Source of the DNA: Methanomassiliicoccus sp.
Lineage (GTDB): Archaea > Thermoplasmatota > Thermoplasmata > Methanomassiliicoccales > UBA472
Direction: 5' to 3'
DNA length: 32,224 nucleotides
Assembly: GCA_004525545.1 (NCBI GenBank)
Contig: SPCU01000008.1
Location: 1-32,224, forward strand
A program made the translations under genes and the position numbers. The notes beneath the pieces are model-generated. The model was given only the letters and a program-made list of their open reading frames with translations. It had not been told where the DNA came from and did not search any database. Positions 9,501-16,918 of the stretch are shown piece by piece (the stretch's first letter is position 1; the number at the start of each line of letters is the position of its first letter).

Positions 9501-10003
9501 AATATTCCGGCCTTTTTACCGAAGGCCGCCTTGCCCAGCATGTAAACTGGAATGACCGTCAGCGCACCCCAGATCGCGGTGGAGAACACTAACGACATGC
9601 CCACTGCACCGGCTATAGCGGCGCCGGTAACGGCGCTAGCGAACATCCCGAACACCGCCACTGACCAGTCATACAGCGGAGGTCGAGGGTTCATCATCCC
9701 GTTGGGATAGTTCAGCATTTCATCGTACAGTAGTTGGTCCCCAGTTAACACCACGTAGTCGATGACCCTTTGATGATAGTAAGAGTCGGAACCTCCCGAT
9801 AGTAGGAAGCCGTTCTCCACCGATGTGGAGTAGCCGAAGTAGCTCCTGACGAACAATGCCAGGAATACTAACATTACTATTAACAGCGCCGTCTGCCAAT
9901 TTCTTCCGACCCAAGAATCCGATAGGTTCCGGGAGAAATTAAACAACGAAGTAGAACGCTGCTTATCAGTAGGGCGACTGGACCCCTCCTGTTTCGTTAC
10001 CAT
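3509..10003 (-). CDS. aglB: Giant AglB oligosaccharyltransferase with Cna-B-like repeat extension
   Basis: STT3-family enzyme that transfers lipid-linked glycans to Asn in N-X-S/T sequons outside the cell membrane. About 13 TM segments fill residues 40-520. Catalytic and acceptor motifs (numbered from the upstream TTG) are SDSYYH with Asp74, NADHD (188-192), TISE (389-392, the TIxE motif) and WWDYG (602-606). The STT3 part ends near 900, roughly normal for archaeal AglB. It continues with about 11 Cna-B/carboxypeptidase-regulatory-like beta modules (from about 930), some with acidic Ca-binding-type loops (DANGDGVISSGE), two NEW3-like domains, one TM near 2137-2156 and RRKR at the end. The ATG at 10003 has GGAG eight bases upstream and is preferred to the TTG at 10006. 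It is cotranscribed with the secreted protein gene. AglB assignment is firm; the extension's function is unknown. Confidence 0.94.
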   Translation of the reverse strand: MVTKQEGSSRPTDKQRSTSLFNFSRNLSDSWVGRNWQTALLIVMLVFLALFVRSYFGYSTSVENGFLLSGGSDSYYHQRVIDYVVLTGDQLLYDEMLNYPNGMMNPRPPLYDWSVAVFGMFASAVTGAAIAGAVGMSLVFSTAIWGALTVIPVYMLGKAAFGKKAGILGAFIFAIMAGHIERSVLSNADHDAMVLFFVVFAFYFLLRSLQTVSGSNWVSSWKDRKTIPVGIKKYFGTNQVSLIYAALGGLCVAAVGMIWTGFPYIMVIVLVYFLVQLLVDRFRNSDSMGVLFSIIVFFGVAFLLMAPVYTMMGIWKTWFDIPLFLFVGGAVLGLMFVVTRDYPWTLVLPAFTVLALATLALLAVFSPAFFESIISGQGYLVKSKLYDTISEAQAPGFSSLAMSFGMVTFWLSLIGVGWAVYKIPKNISPYFIFVVVWVGVSIYMASSAARFVFNASPAFAVSAGWVLGMIISHLKFDEMVRNMRSDHGGLVKMIRHSVKLRHIIGALFVVMMILVPNTWYALDAGIPTDTKQDYDRQIYLAMPGFMRPGDYDVENGTYWYLGAFSYGMSLPDEYWPSAWKWFSMQDTETPSPINRPAFLSWWDYGFEAMQEGDHPSVADNFQNGYQFAGSFLMTQTEEGAIALLIVRCVEKDITDSSNPAYASILASMETYGVDVAKIKDIMTSPASYVKIVLDNPEIYGYYESDLSAGNAKYAAAKAELSKLDKGQLVSLYNEVRSITGNDIGYFSVDSRLFPFSATSYNIFYAPAKLSDQRVDENTNTPYDYYQIYAIDSYGLQIPLEEVTTSDQIVDYEIVYTEAFYDTMLYRIFMGYGPSDVGATEQGIPGISGSLSSSPSMQGWNMSNFRMVYRTSYYSPYPSTEVANHSDSWRAISYDEGIELYGKISTGEVIGTIDLSSSGLYQGVVFLQYYDGAIIEGTAVSDSGRPMANLWVTVLDEYGIPHQMVQTDADGHYSLIAPFGDVTVVFSYGDLDLRLQVGTEIYSTTLNITYDQAMRVPDDVNKDGQLDYMVDLDVIITGGSIEGQVYLDMDENGRFSAEDETLIGATVVFENETSGYRAEVVSTADGYEIIGVSPMNGTMWVEYQGHVFGEKEVSVKIGSPVIADFAYTPASVTGAVLLEDGNAANGIEMSLLDQTSGTVIETTTDASGAYSFQGLLPGNYTIQTPDDTVLENSELQLSEGDARNLDLVLYQSMRISGLVSYDGNAVSNAMIGLSGDYGVVWVSSDSRGRYSVVMPKGNVSVYATATVNGQEVVYLSKVQATDSMVLTLQMAEAVVLEGNVQSGGSGASGATVRMESRTTGAVFNAVTNTDGGFRVVLPADLYFVYMYDEYRSYWDDIYLDASVSSTFNMLSSVKITGTAWYDANGDGVISSGERLSGVLVSIADQDGRKVSVATDSTGHYSFGLVTGRSYALTAIKAGYDLLSNSFASLDTSVTSDLKMLATERQVSGKISMAISGVLVSFTADGGSASSRTTETTADGSFSLSLVPGDYLIKVDHNVIPGDTSVKYQSLESMELTIDIGHDPTSLDIEIVERVLVNGTVSPSGTVTMVFDGPERTAVSAVTTYSVYLQVGDYSLYVRVDNSTQHSADLSSVTISGPMTLDVAAATADQVVLRADLSGAVISNVNISIMSGGAYYNATSSAAGLATVYLSPGTYTASVDHRTVAKIDLVDRYVRYTGETTFTMASSLMNVAISTTRTLDNATVMGQVLSSGTPTSSSIQFQALSGTAMDLSVDVPFGNYSVQLAPGNYSVYALSVDNTKAFLGTLMVAEPGTFEYDVEVVGSLRLSGVTFANDIGVDSKMTVTGNEVYSFNSNADGIYEVYLPSGTYILSAETQLLEYGVLVTYTGQANVTLAGVTSKGIVMDKQLSYAVEVTWDSNQKATLSAGQTAIYTIKLVNLGNVADTFKLTATGTGWAVVFSQSEVSLDYGTGASQIVTVEVTPSSTIKVTHTAVTVKATSISNSSATSSVSLDADILPFRSVGLEYVGALQTDGSDYLFEAPLSNLGNVEDKYTVTIGNQDALRDLGWEVKLVNGTALSDSLSLTVAASDTVDVRVSLVPIRENPSPTVSVQIIAVSENDAAVQTTLDMTPEFVGLGAGGLSITGDGISDSTPKIGDDTIILLGVTLTLMAVLLVLSIQKGVLSRRKR

Positions 10004-10048
10004 CAATTAATCTCCTCTGGGGTAATTATCAACTGATATCAGACCCCG

Positions 10049-10056
10049 TATAAAAA
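10049..10056 (-). promoter_or_regulatory. TATA box of aglB
   Basis: TTTTTATA on the minus strand predicts a start near 10026 and a leader of about 23 bases containing the GAGGAG Shine-Dalgarno of aglB. Confidence 0.5.
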
Positions 10057-10077
10057 CGTTGGTTCCTTCCAGATTAT

Positions 10078-10084
10078 AAAAAAA
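10078..10084 (-). terminator. T-tract after pyrF
   Basis: A run of seven T on the minus strand 36 bases beyond the pyrF stop, without a clear hairpin. Oligo-T is sufficient for termination by archaeal RNA polymerase. The overlapping TTTTTTTATAA could alternatively act as a second TATA box for aglB. Confidence 0.35.
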
Positions 10085-10119
10085 GGTGTCTGGCAGTGAA
10101 CGCAATTGGTGAAAATTCG

Positions 10120-10773
10120 TCACCTCTGTGGGAAGGCACTTTTTATCTCTCTTACAACCTGCAACGCAGCTTCTCGGGGGTCTTCCGCCCCGTATATGCT
10201 CCGACCGACGATGACATAGTCCGCCCCCTTTCCGAGGGTGATCGAGGCGCTCCCTCCCTGTGCCCCTACGCCCGGGGATAATATGAGCAGGTCCCCTATG
10301 ATCCTGCGTAACGCCGCCACCCTCTCCGGCCGTGTGGCCGGGGCGATTATACCTGAAGCGTGGCAATCCACTGCCATCCTAGCCAGCGACTCAGCGGCTG
10401 AGGCGGTGTATTCAGTGCCTCCGGGATGGCTCATCTCGGTGACCACGAATATCTTTCGACCTTCAGCGGCCTGCACCGCTGCCTTGACAGAGTCGCTGCC
10501 TGTGAAACCATGGACGATGACCCCGTCAGCGCCACGCTTGATAGCTTGGCTGACGATCAGGGATACGGTGTTCGGTATATCCGCCACCTTGAAATCGCAG
10601 ATGACCGGCGCGAGTTTGGAAAGCTCGGTTATGATCTCCGGAGATGTCGACAGTACCAGCGGCCAATTGATCTTGATGGCGTCCACTAGATCGGCCACCT
10701 GCCCCGCCACCCATAAGGCTCGCTCGCCCCGCACTTCGTCCAGCGCCAGAATGACCCTGCTTTCCTTCCTCAT
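10120..10773 (-). CDS. pyrF: Orotidine 5'-phosphate decarboxylase
   Basis: Last step of UMP synthesis: decarboxylation of OMP. The 217-residue TIM barrel shows the DFKVADIP motif with Asp60, Lys62 and Asp65, the catalytic Lys/Asp network, the HGF loop and the phosphate-binding VGRSIYGAEDP near the C-terminus. The start is the ATG at 10773 because it is preceded by GGAGGAAGGG at a suitable distance; the frame is open 33 codons further upstream, but those residues are unlike the family. It is divergent from the radical SAM gene. Confidence 0.96.
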   Translation of the reverse strand: MRKESRVILALDEVRGERALWVAGQVADLVDAIKINWPLVLSTSPEIITELSKLAPVICDFKVADIPNTVSLIVSQAIKRGADGVIVHGFTGSDSVKAAVQAAEGRKIFVVTEMSHPGGTEYTASAAESLARMAVDCHASGIIAPATRPERVAALRRIIGDLLILSPGVGAQGGSASITLGKGADYVIVGRSIYGAEDPREAALQVVREIKSAFPQR

Positions 10774-10846
10774 GTTCCCTTCCTCCGAAGGGGAAAGGCG
10801 AATATAGGATTTGGCATGGACAAGCGTTAAGTCTGCCCGTGATGGT

Positions 10847-11920
10847 ATGGTGATCATGCGTACCATCCCCATGGAATCGTCCTCGTTCTACACCAGGCGC
10901 CTACCCCGCGGTTGCCGGCTTTGCCGTAAGGGAACGAAGATGGTCCTGCTGGTGACCGGAAAGTGCGCAATGTCCTGCTACTATTGCCCCCTGTCCGAGA
11001 GAAAGAAGAACAGGGATGTGGTGTATGCCAACGAACGTCTGGTTGAGAAGGACGAAGACGTTTTAGAGGAAGCGATGGCCATCGGTGCTAGGGGCACTGG
11101 CATCACTGGAGGCGATCCCTTGGCGGTCATTGACAGGACGGTTCATTATATCACATTGCTCAAAGAACGTTTCGGTAGCCAGCATCACATTCATCTGTAC
11201 ACCTCAACTATCGATCGGGATAAATTTCTCAGGTTGCAGGAGAGCGGCCTTGATGAGCTGCGTTTACATCCCCCTGTGGATAGCTGGGGCCATTTGGACG
11301 AGCTAGGGATCGCTGAAAGCCTGGAAGGACTGGTCATCGATGTTGGGTTCGAGGTGCCGGCGATCCCCGGGGAGAAGGAGGGATTGTTAGCGCTATGTCG
11401 TTATGCTTCCGAGCACGACCTGGGCTTCGTTAACCTTAACGAACTGGAGATATCGGAGACCAATTCCCAGGCATTGTTGGGAAGGGGATTGACCGTACGC
11501 TCTGACACCTCCAGCGCCATTCTGAACAGTGAGGATATGGCCCGGGAGGTCGTGAGCAGGATGGGGGCAGACGTTGCCGTGCACTTCTGCTCATCCAGCT
11601 TCAAGGACCAGGTGCAGCTGCGGGAAAGGTTGAAAAGGAGGGCCAAGCGCGTGGCCCGTCCCATGGACCTGGTGACCCGCGAGGGAATGATCCTGCTTGG
11701 CATAGCGGAAGCGGATGACCCGGTGTGGGCCATGCGCTTGCTGGAGAAGGAACACGAAGTACCTCTGGAGCTAATGTTCTTGGATGAAAAGAGGAAAAGG
11801 TTGGAGGTGGCCTCCTGGGTGTTGGAGGACCTGGCTTCCCGACTTCCCTTCCAATGCTACCTGGTGGAGGAGTACCCCACCGCGGACCGCCTGGAAGTGG
11901 AACGGGAGCCTTTGAACTGA
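10847..11920 (+). CDS. Radical SAM protein, COG2108 type (PFL-activase related)
   Basis: Radical SAM enzyme of unknown substrate related to pyruvate formate-lyase activating enzymes. With the ATG at 10847 it has 357 residues. CAMSCYYC supplies the CX3CX2C [4Fe-4S] ligands (Cys40, Cys44, Cys47), with a GTGITGGDPL segment following for SAM binding. A CRLC pair (Cys23, Cys26) just before could be a metal or cluster site. The C-terminal third, including TREGMILLGIAE, matches no named accessory domain that I recognise. ATGs at 10811, 10847 and 10856 are all possible. An AATATA element near 10801 predicts transcription from about 10829, which excludes the first. It ends directly against the convergent nusA stop with no gap. 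Confidence 0.8.
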   Translation: MVIMRTIPMESSSFYTRRLPRGCRLCRKGTKMVLLVTGKCAMSCYYCPLSERKKNRDVVYANERLVEKDEDVLEEAMAIGARGTGITGGDPLAVIDRTVHYITLLKERFGSQHHIHLYTSTIDRDKFLRLQESGLDELRLHPPVDSWGHLDELGIAESLEGLVIDVGFEVPAIPGEKEGLLALCRYASEHDLGFVNLNELEISETNSQALLGRGLTVRSDTSSAILNSEDMAREVVSRMGADVAVHFCSSSFKDQVQLRERLKRRAKRVARPMDLVTREGMILLGIAEADDPVWAMRLLEKEHEVPLELMFLDEKRKRLEVASWVLEDLASRLPFQCYLVEEYPTADRLEVEREPLN

Positions 11921-12349
11921 TCAGGCCACCGATATACTTTGGACGTTGTGGTGCCGGTTGACCAGGTCCCGGGCTATCTTCAAGTTCTTACCGTTCTTGC
12001 CGATAGCGCGTCCCTTGACCGCGGGGTCGACCGTGACCGTGGCATGCACGATGGTGCCGCGGGTCTCGATCTCCACCTTTTCCGGTCCGTAATTGTAGAA
12101 GACGTTCTTGATGAACGTCTCGGGGTCGTCGGAGAACTCCACTACCTGGATGTTCTTGCCGGTAGTGTTCTTCAGCATGATCACGTTCTCCCCGCCCTTG
12201 CCTACCGCTCGGTTGGCCTGGCCCGGGTCGACAACGTAGACCAGCTTGTCCTCGGTTTCCATGCAATCGCGGACCCTGGCTTTGGTCACCTTCTCGAAAA
12301 GGGCGATATAGCGCAGGGTCTCCTCAGTGAAAGTTATCTCAGTTGTCAT
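11921..12349 (-). CDS. nusA: Archaeal NusA-like KH-domain protein
   Basis: RNA-binding protein of 142 residues equivalent to the two KH domains of bacterial NusA, without the N-terminal polymerase-binding and S1 domains, as is normal in archaea. It is thought to act in transcription termination/antitermination. The GKGG loop (ANRAVGKGGENV) and the GKNG loop (GRAIGKNGKNL) mark the two KH folds. The ATG at 12349 is chosen over the in-frame TTG at 12355, which overlaps the upstream L30e stop. Last gene of the RNA polymerase operon here. Confidence 0.93.
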   Translation of the reverse strand: MTTEITFTEETLRYIALFEKVTKARVRDCMETEDKLVYVVDPGQANRAVGKGGENVIMLKNTTGKNIQVVEFSDDPETFIKNVFYNYGPEKVEIETRGTIVHATVTVDPAVKGRAIGKNGKNLKIARDLVNRHHNVQSISVA

Positions 12350-12351
12350 GT

Positions 12352-12633
12352 TCAACCCAACGAAAGGATGTTGGAGGCTCCCTTGTCAATTACGGCAATG
12401 GAGGACACCGAGAAAGGCTTTCCGCATAGAGCACCTAGTTCCATATTAGTGCCATTATACTGATACACCGGGACACCGTGGCTCTTTGAGACCACGTAGT
12501 CACTGGGACAGTTCGTTGCCACTATTATGAGCTTGGCTTCCCCGCTCTTGATCATCTTTTCCGTCTGCTGTACGCCAAAGACCACCTTTCCGGTGTTCAC
12601 GGCTGATTTTAAAGCTCTTCCCAAATCGATCAT
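12352..12633 (-). CDS. rpl30e: Ribosomal protein L30e
   Basis: A 93-residue member of the L7Ae/L30e/S12e RNA-binding fold, as found between rpoA2 and nusA in many euryarchaea. Core signatures are [29 protein letters not shown] and the C-terminal [24 protein letters not shown]. Its ATG overlaps the rpoA2 stop in ATGA, so translation is coupled. Part of the large ribosomal subunit in archaea and eukaryotes; bacteria have a distant YbxF-type homologue. Confidence 0.94.
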   Translation of the reverse strand: MIDLGRALKSAVNTGKVVFGVQQTEKMIKSGEAKLIIVATNCPSDYVVSKSHGVPVYQYNGTNMELGALCGKPFSVSSIAVIDKGASNILSLG

Positions 12634-14129
12634 TCAGCTGCCCCCTTCTTTGCAGGCGCGTATATTAGATTTACTGCCCCGGTTCCGAGAGTAACCGGCT
12701 GCCCTACTATAATGTTTTCTGCCACACCGTCTAGGTAATCTTCCTCTCCGGTCATGGCCGCCGATAACAGGTGGGCGGCGGTTATTTCGAAGGCCGCCCT
12801 GGCCAGTACTGACGACTTCCTGCCAGATATTCCGTGCCTGCCGATGGCCTTGACGTCACCGTCGGCGGTCATCAGGTCGGCCACCAACATGATGTGGCGT
12901 ATGTCCACTGACAGCCCCTGTTCGTCCAGAGTGTGGGTCGCTTCCTCAATGATAGAGTTGCGGGCCGCCTCCACTCCCAGGACATCGTAGATCTCCTGTA
13001 TGGAGTTGGTGTATACCCTGGTGTGGTCTAGTCCATCGATCTTCAGCACCTCCTTGAGGTTGCTGCCTTCGGTGTAGATGATGTACTGGTCGTCCTTCTT
13101 CCTTAGAATGGCGCGGGTTATACCCTCCACTCCCTTGACCTTGCTGGCCTTGACCATTTCCAGAGCCTTCTGCAGGTTCTTGAAAGAGTGTTCCTTGGGC
13201 TCCAGGCAAACATAGCCCTTCGCCATGGCCGCCTTGGCCGGAAGGCTCTCTATAGAGGGCTCCGGCACCAGGACTATGCCCCTCAGGCGAGAGACCCTGT
13301 CCCGGACGAGATCGATGGGGTTCTCTACCCCTCTTTGTTTGCACTTGCGTTCGTCCGGTACGATGAACAGCCTCATGTTGTGGAGGTCGGTCTCAATGTC
13401 CGCTAGGTCCAAAACCGTAGTGATCTCGATGTTGGACGCTAATGATTTGACCTTCTCCCGTTCATTGGAGAGCACCTTGTCCACAAATATGGTCATCATA
13501 GGTGTGCTGGGCACTCGGCGGGCATCCACGATCTCGATGAGACGTGGTAGTCCCAAGGTAACGTTGATCTCGGCCACACCGGCGTAGTGGAAGGTACGCA
13601 TGGTCATCTGAGTACCGGGTTCACCGATGCTCTGAGCGGCCAATATCCCGGCGCTTTCACTGGGGTCCATCATGTGGTCCATGAATTTCTTGTTGGCGGC
13701 CTGGAGTATCTTGACCAGCTTCTCCTTGCTGATGTCGTTCCCTTCCAATCGGTGGGCGATGTTAAGCACTACCCTTCGGGGAAGCGCCAGCTTGAGGTCA
13801 GCGCTCTTCTTGAACAGATCCTCCTGGAACGAAGTGTAATCCTTCGACTTGTCCGGGATCTCGTAGACGATGTCCGTTTCCGGTTCCACTGCCTCCTTCT
13901 CGGCCTTCTTCCTTGCGGGCGACCTCTTCTTTGCGACTGATTCCTTCTTCTTGCCCAGCTTGGTCAGAAGAACGTTGGCTGACTCCTCGCTCAGACCTAT
14001 GTCCACCAGGTCCTTGACGGATGCTTTACCCAGATCGGTCTGGTTGCTGTAGTGGTCCTTGACCAATTCGATGGTCTCCTCGGGAACCTCCTTCCTTTGA
14101 AGGCCTTTGATGAAATCTTTCTGAGCCAT
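12630..14129 (-). CDS. rpoA2: RNA polymerase subunit A'' with N-terminal HhH-like extension
   Basis: C-terminal part of the largest RNA polymerase subunit, including the trigger loop and jaw. The conserved body begins near residue 110 ([15 protein letters not shown]) and contains the [23 protein letters not shown] block, which includes the trigger loop start. The C-terminus reads [21 protein letters not shown]...[13 protein letters not shown], typical of A''. With 499 residues it is about 100 longer than common A'' subunits. The excess is an N-terminal helical segment resembling helix-hairpin-helix ([20 protein letters not shown]), then a Lys/Arg-rich linker (about 58-78). It overlaps rpoA1 by one base (TAATG) and L30e by four. 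Confidence 0.96.
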   Translation of the reverse strand: MAQKDFIKGLQRKEVPEETIELVKDHYSNQTDLGKASVKDLVDIGLSEESANVLLTKLGKKKESVAKKRSPARKKAEKEAVEPETDIVYEIPDKSKDYTSFQEDLFKKSADLKLALPRRVVLNIAHRLEGNDISKEKLVKILQAANKKFMDHMMDPSESAGILAAQSIGEPGTQMTMRTFHYAGVAEINVTLGLPRLIEIVDARRVPSTPMMTIFVDKVLSNEREKVKSLASNIEITTVLDLADIETDLHNMRLFIVPDERKCKQRGVENPIDLVRDRVSRLRGIVLVPEPSIESLPAKAAMAKGYVCLEPKEHSFKNLQKALEMVKASKVKGVEGITRAILRKKDDQYIIYTEGSNLKEVLKIDGLDHTRVYTNSIQEIYDVLGVEAARNSIIEEATHTLDEQGLSVDIRHIMLVADLMTADGDVKAIGRHGISGRKSSVLARAAFEITAAHLLSAAMTGEEDYLDGVAENIIVGQPVTLGTGAVNLIYAPAKKGAAE

Positions 14130-16918
14130 TATTCATCACCTCCGCTCTCGAACTCGGCGTCCTCGAACTCCTCTTCCTCTTCCGAGGTCTCCATGAGGTC
14201 CTTCTCCACGGTGGCATAGCCGCCGATCTTGCGCTCGTCGTAGCGGGACAGCAGCTCAGCCTGCTGTTCGCCCAGCACCTCGCGCAGTACGTCATCGAGA
14301 TCGATAGCCTCTCCCTGAACGCTTCGCGTGGGGTCGATACCGTCCTCGCCGTAATTGAACTGGATTATGCTGTCGGCGGTGTTCCTGACGGTGCCATCCT
14401 GTTTTAGCTTGAGGTCTTCCAGGGCGTTGATCAACCGGCGTTGCATGTAACCTGAACGTGAGGTACGTACAGCGGTATCCACCAAACCCTCCCTGCCACC
14501 CATGGAGTGGAAGAAGAATTCTGTGGGCGTCAATCCGCTCTTGTATGAATTTGCCACGAACCCCTTGGCCTTGGCACCCAGATCTCCCTTTTGGAAGTGG
14601 GGAAGGGTTCTGTTCCAGTATCCCCTGGACAACCTTTCACCACGAACGGCCTGCTGCCCGATGCATCCGGCCATCTGAGAAAGGTTGAGCATGGAACCGC
14701 GGGCGCCGGACTTGGCCATCTGCACCGCGGCGTTCTCCAATCCCAGGTGCTTCCCAGCGATCCTACCCGCTTCATCCCTGGCCTCACCCAACTTCTTCAT
14801 GGCCTCGACCTCCAAGGTCTCCTCCAAGGAGCGTCCTGGCAATTGGTCTAAGGTACCATCGCGATACGAGGCGACCAATTGGTCCACCTCTCTGAAGGTG
14901 CTGGAGATCTTGTCCTCGATCTGTCTCCGGGCATCGTCTGGGATGTCCTCATCGTCGATACCGGTGGAGAATCCCCTGACCATGATGGAACCGATAGCGA
15001 GGCGGGTGACGTCGTCCAGGAAGTCCCGGGCCATATCAGAACCGTAATCCCTGGCGATCTTGTCCAATATCTTGCCTTTGAAAGAGCCTATGGCCTTTTC
15101 GTCGATGGTCCCCATCAACAACTTGCCATCTTTGATCTTCACGTAGGCATCGAACTCGCAATTCTCCTTCTTACACTGATTGCACTTCTGGCAGATGGAG
15201 GACTTGAAGTGGGTGTTGAAGTCCTTGGGCAATATGGTGGAGAACAGTGACTTTCCGGTCCAATATTCAACACCATCTTCCACTGTAGGCTCGGGAAGTT
15301 CGTTGTGTCCCATCTTGGAGACGATGAACAGGGTCTGTGCCTTGTCAAAGTGGCTGTTGCGATGGGTGAGCAGGAACGTTCCAGTGATATGGTCGTGTAT
15401 AGCCCCAATGATCGGTCCGCCGAAACGGGGCGAGAGAATGTGCTCCTGCACCTTCATCAAGATGACCGCTTCTGCGCGGGCCTCCTCGCTTTGCAGCACG
15501 TGCATGTTCATTTCGTCGCCATCGAAATCAGCGTTGTATGGAGGGCAGACGCAGAGGTTCAAGCGGAAGGTCTTGCCGGGCATGACCTTGACAGTATGGG
15601 CCATCATGGACATTCTGTGCAGCGACGGCTGTCTGTTGAACAGCACGATGTCACCGTCCATGAGATGCCTTTCCACGATGTAGCTGATCTCAACACCCTC
15701 GGCCACCGTCTCAGCGTTCCTGTCGGTGACCCTGATCCTGCGACCGTCCTGACGGATGATGTAGTTGACCCCGGGCTGATATTTCTCACTGACCGGCGTC
15801 GGTCCCCTCTTGACCAGGTTCCGCAACGTCTCCAGGTTGTCCTTGGTGGCGGTGACCGGCACGGTCAGCTCGCGGGCGGCGAACACGGGAACGCCCACCT
15901 GATTGATCGAGAGCCACGGGTCTGGCGATACTACGGTACGGGCCGAGAAGTTGACACGCTTTCCGGACAGATTACTACGGAAGCGCCCCTCTTTTCCTTT
16001 CAGTCTTTGGACCAAGGTCTTGAGCGGGCGGCCGGAACGGTGTCTGGCGGGCGGAATGCCTGAGGTTTGATTGTCATAGTAGGTGGTGATGTGGTACTGT
16101 AACAGTTCCCACAGGTCCTCCACTATCAGCTGCGGAGCGCCGGCGTCGCGGTTCTCCCGAAGCCTCTGATTGATACGAAGGACGTCCACAAGCTTGTGGG
16201 TCAGGTCATCCTCGGAGCGGTCTCCGGACTCTAGAGTGATGGACGGACGCACCGTCACCGGTGGCACCGGTAGAGCGGTCAATATCATCCATTCGGGGCG
16301 GCAGGCATTGGGGTCTATTCCCAAGGGAATGAGGTCCTCGTCCTTTATCCGCTCCATCCTCTCACGGACCTCCTTGGGGGTGAGCTTATGCCCGTCCTCC
16401 CTGAAGGTCGTCGGTTTATCCAAAGTGATCTTCTTCTGCTCGGCGCCACAATGGGGGCATACTTCCCTGAGGGCCTTTTCGGCAGCGGCCTTGGCCGTCT
16501 CCTTGGAGAACTCCTTCATATCGATGGCGTCGCTACCCAGCTCCTCCATGATATCCATGCGCTTGCGGTACTCCTTGACCTCTTCATCAGTAAGTACCAG
16601 CCGACCGCATGATTTGCAGGTGGACTGTAGCAACTTTTTAATGTCCTTTACGAAACCGACATGGATGACCGGCATGGCTAGATCGATATGGCCGAAGTGC
16701 CCGGGGCACTCGTCCACCTTGTGGCCACAGGTCTTGCACTTCAGACCGGGCTCGATGACCCCCAAATGGGGGTCCATTAGACCCAGTTCGATGGGGAATC
16801 CATCATCGTCGTAGGTGTCGGCTGTGATTATCTTGGTGGCCGACATTCGGCGGATCTCGTCCGGCGAGATGCAGGCGAACTTGATCGATCCGATCCTCTT
16901 GGATACTCCCCGCATCAT
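14129..16918 (-). CDS. rpoA1: RNA polymerase subunit A'
   Basis: N-terminal part of the largest catalytic subunit, 929 residues. The clamp zinc site is Cys61, Cys64, Cys71 and His74 ([14 protein letters not shown]); a second Cys pair set occurs near 103-106 and 152-155. [12 protein letters not shown] at 462-473 supplies the three Asp that bind catalytic magnesium (464, 466, 468). A Cys-rich insert [12 protein letters not shown] lies near 580. The C-terminus has an unusually acidic tail rich in Glu after about residue 905. The start ATG overlaps the rpoB stop (ATGA), and a second ATG follows immediately at 16915. The A'/A'' split is the normal archaeal arrangement. Confidence 0.98.
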   Translation of the reverse strand: MMRGVSKRIGSIKFACISPDEIRRMSATKIITADTYDDDGFPIELGLMDPHLGVIEPGLKCKTCGHKVDECPGHFGHIDLAMPVIHVGFVKDIKKLLQSTCKSCGRLVLTDEEVKEYRKRMDIMEELGSDAIDMKEFSKETAKAAAEKALREVCPHCGAEQKKITLDKPTTFREDGHKLTPKEVRERMERIKDEDLIPLGIDPNACRPEWMILTALPVPPVTVRPSITLESGDRSEDDLTHKLVDVLRINQRLRENRDAGAPQLIVEDLWELLQYHITTYYDNQTSGIPPARHRSGRPLKTLVQRLKGKEGRFRSNLSGKRVNFSARTVVSPDPWLSINQVGVPVFAARELTVPVTATKDNLETLRNLVKRGPTPVSEKYQPGVNYIIRQDGRRIRVTDRNAETVAEGVEISYIVERHLMDGDIVLFNRQPSLHRMSMMAHTVKVMPGKTFRLNLCVCPPYNADFDGDEMNMHVLQSEEARAEAVILMKVQEHILSPRFGGPIIGAIHDHITGTFLLTHRNSHFDKAQTLFIVSKMGHNELPEPTVEDGVEYWTGKSLFSTILPKDFNTHFKSSICQKCNQCKKENCEFDAYVKIKDGKLLMGTIDEKAIGSFKGKILDKIARDYGSDMARDFLDDVTRLAIGSIMVRGFSTGIDDEDIPDDARRQIEDKISSTFREVDQLVASYRDGTLDQLPGRSLEETLEVEAMKKLGEARDEAGRIAGKHLGLENAAVQMAKSGARGSMLNLSQMAGCIGQQAVRGERLSRGYWNRTLPHFQKGDLGAKAKGFVANSYKSGLTPTEFFFHSMGGREGLVDTAVRTSRSGYMQRRLINALEDLKLKQDGTVRNTADSIIQFNYGEDGIDPTRSVQGEAIDLDDVLREVLGEQQAELLSRYDERKIGGYATVEKDLMETSEEEEEFEDAEFESGGDE

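Noticed and set aside
10238-10807. 189-codon frame opposite pyrF
   Set aside because: Lies wholly across a clear pyrF gene and has no recognisable protein features.
10774-10872. N-terminal 33-residue extension of pyrF
   Set aside because: A strong GGAGGAAGGG sits before the ATG at 10773 and the extension does not resemble the family.
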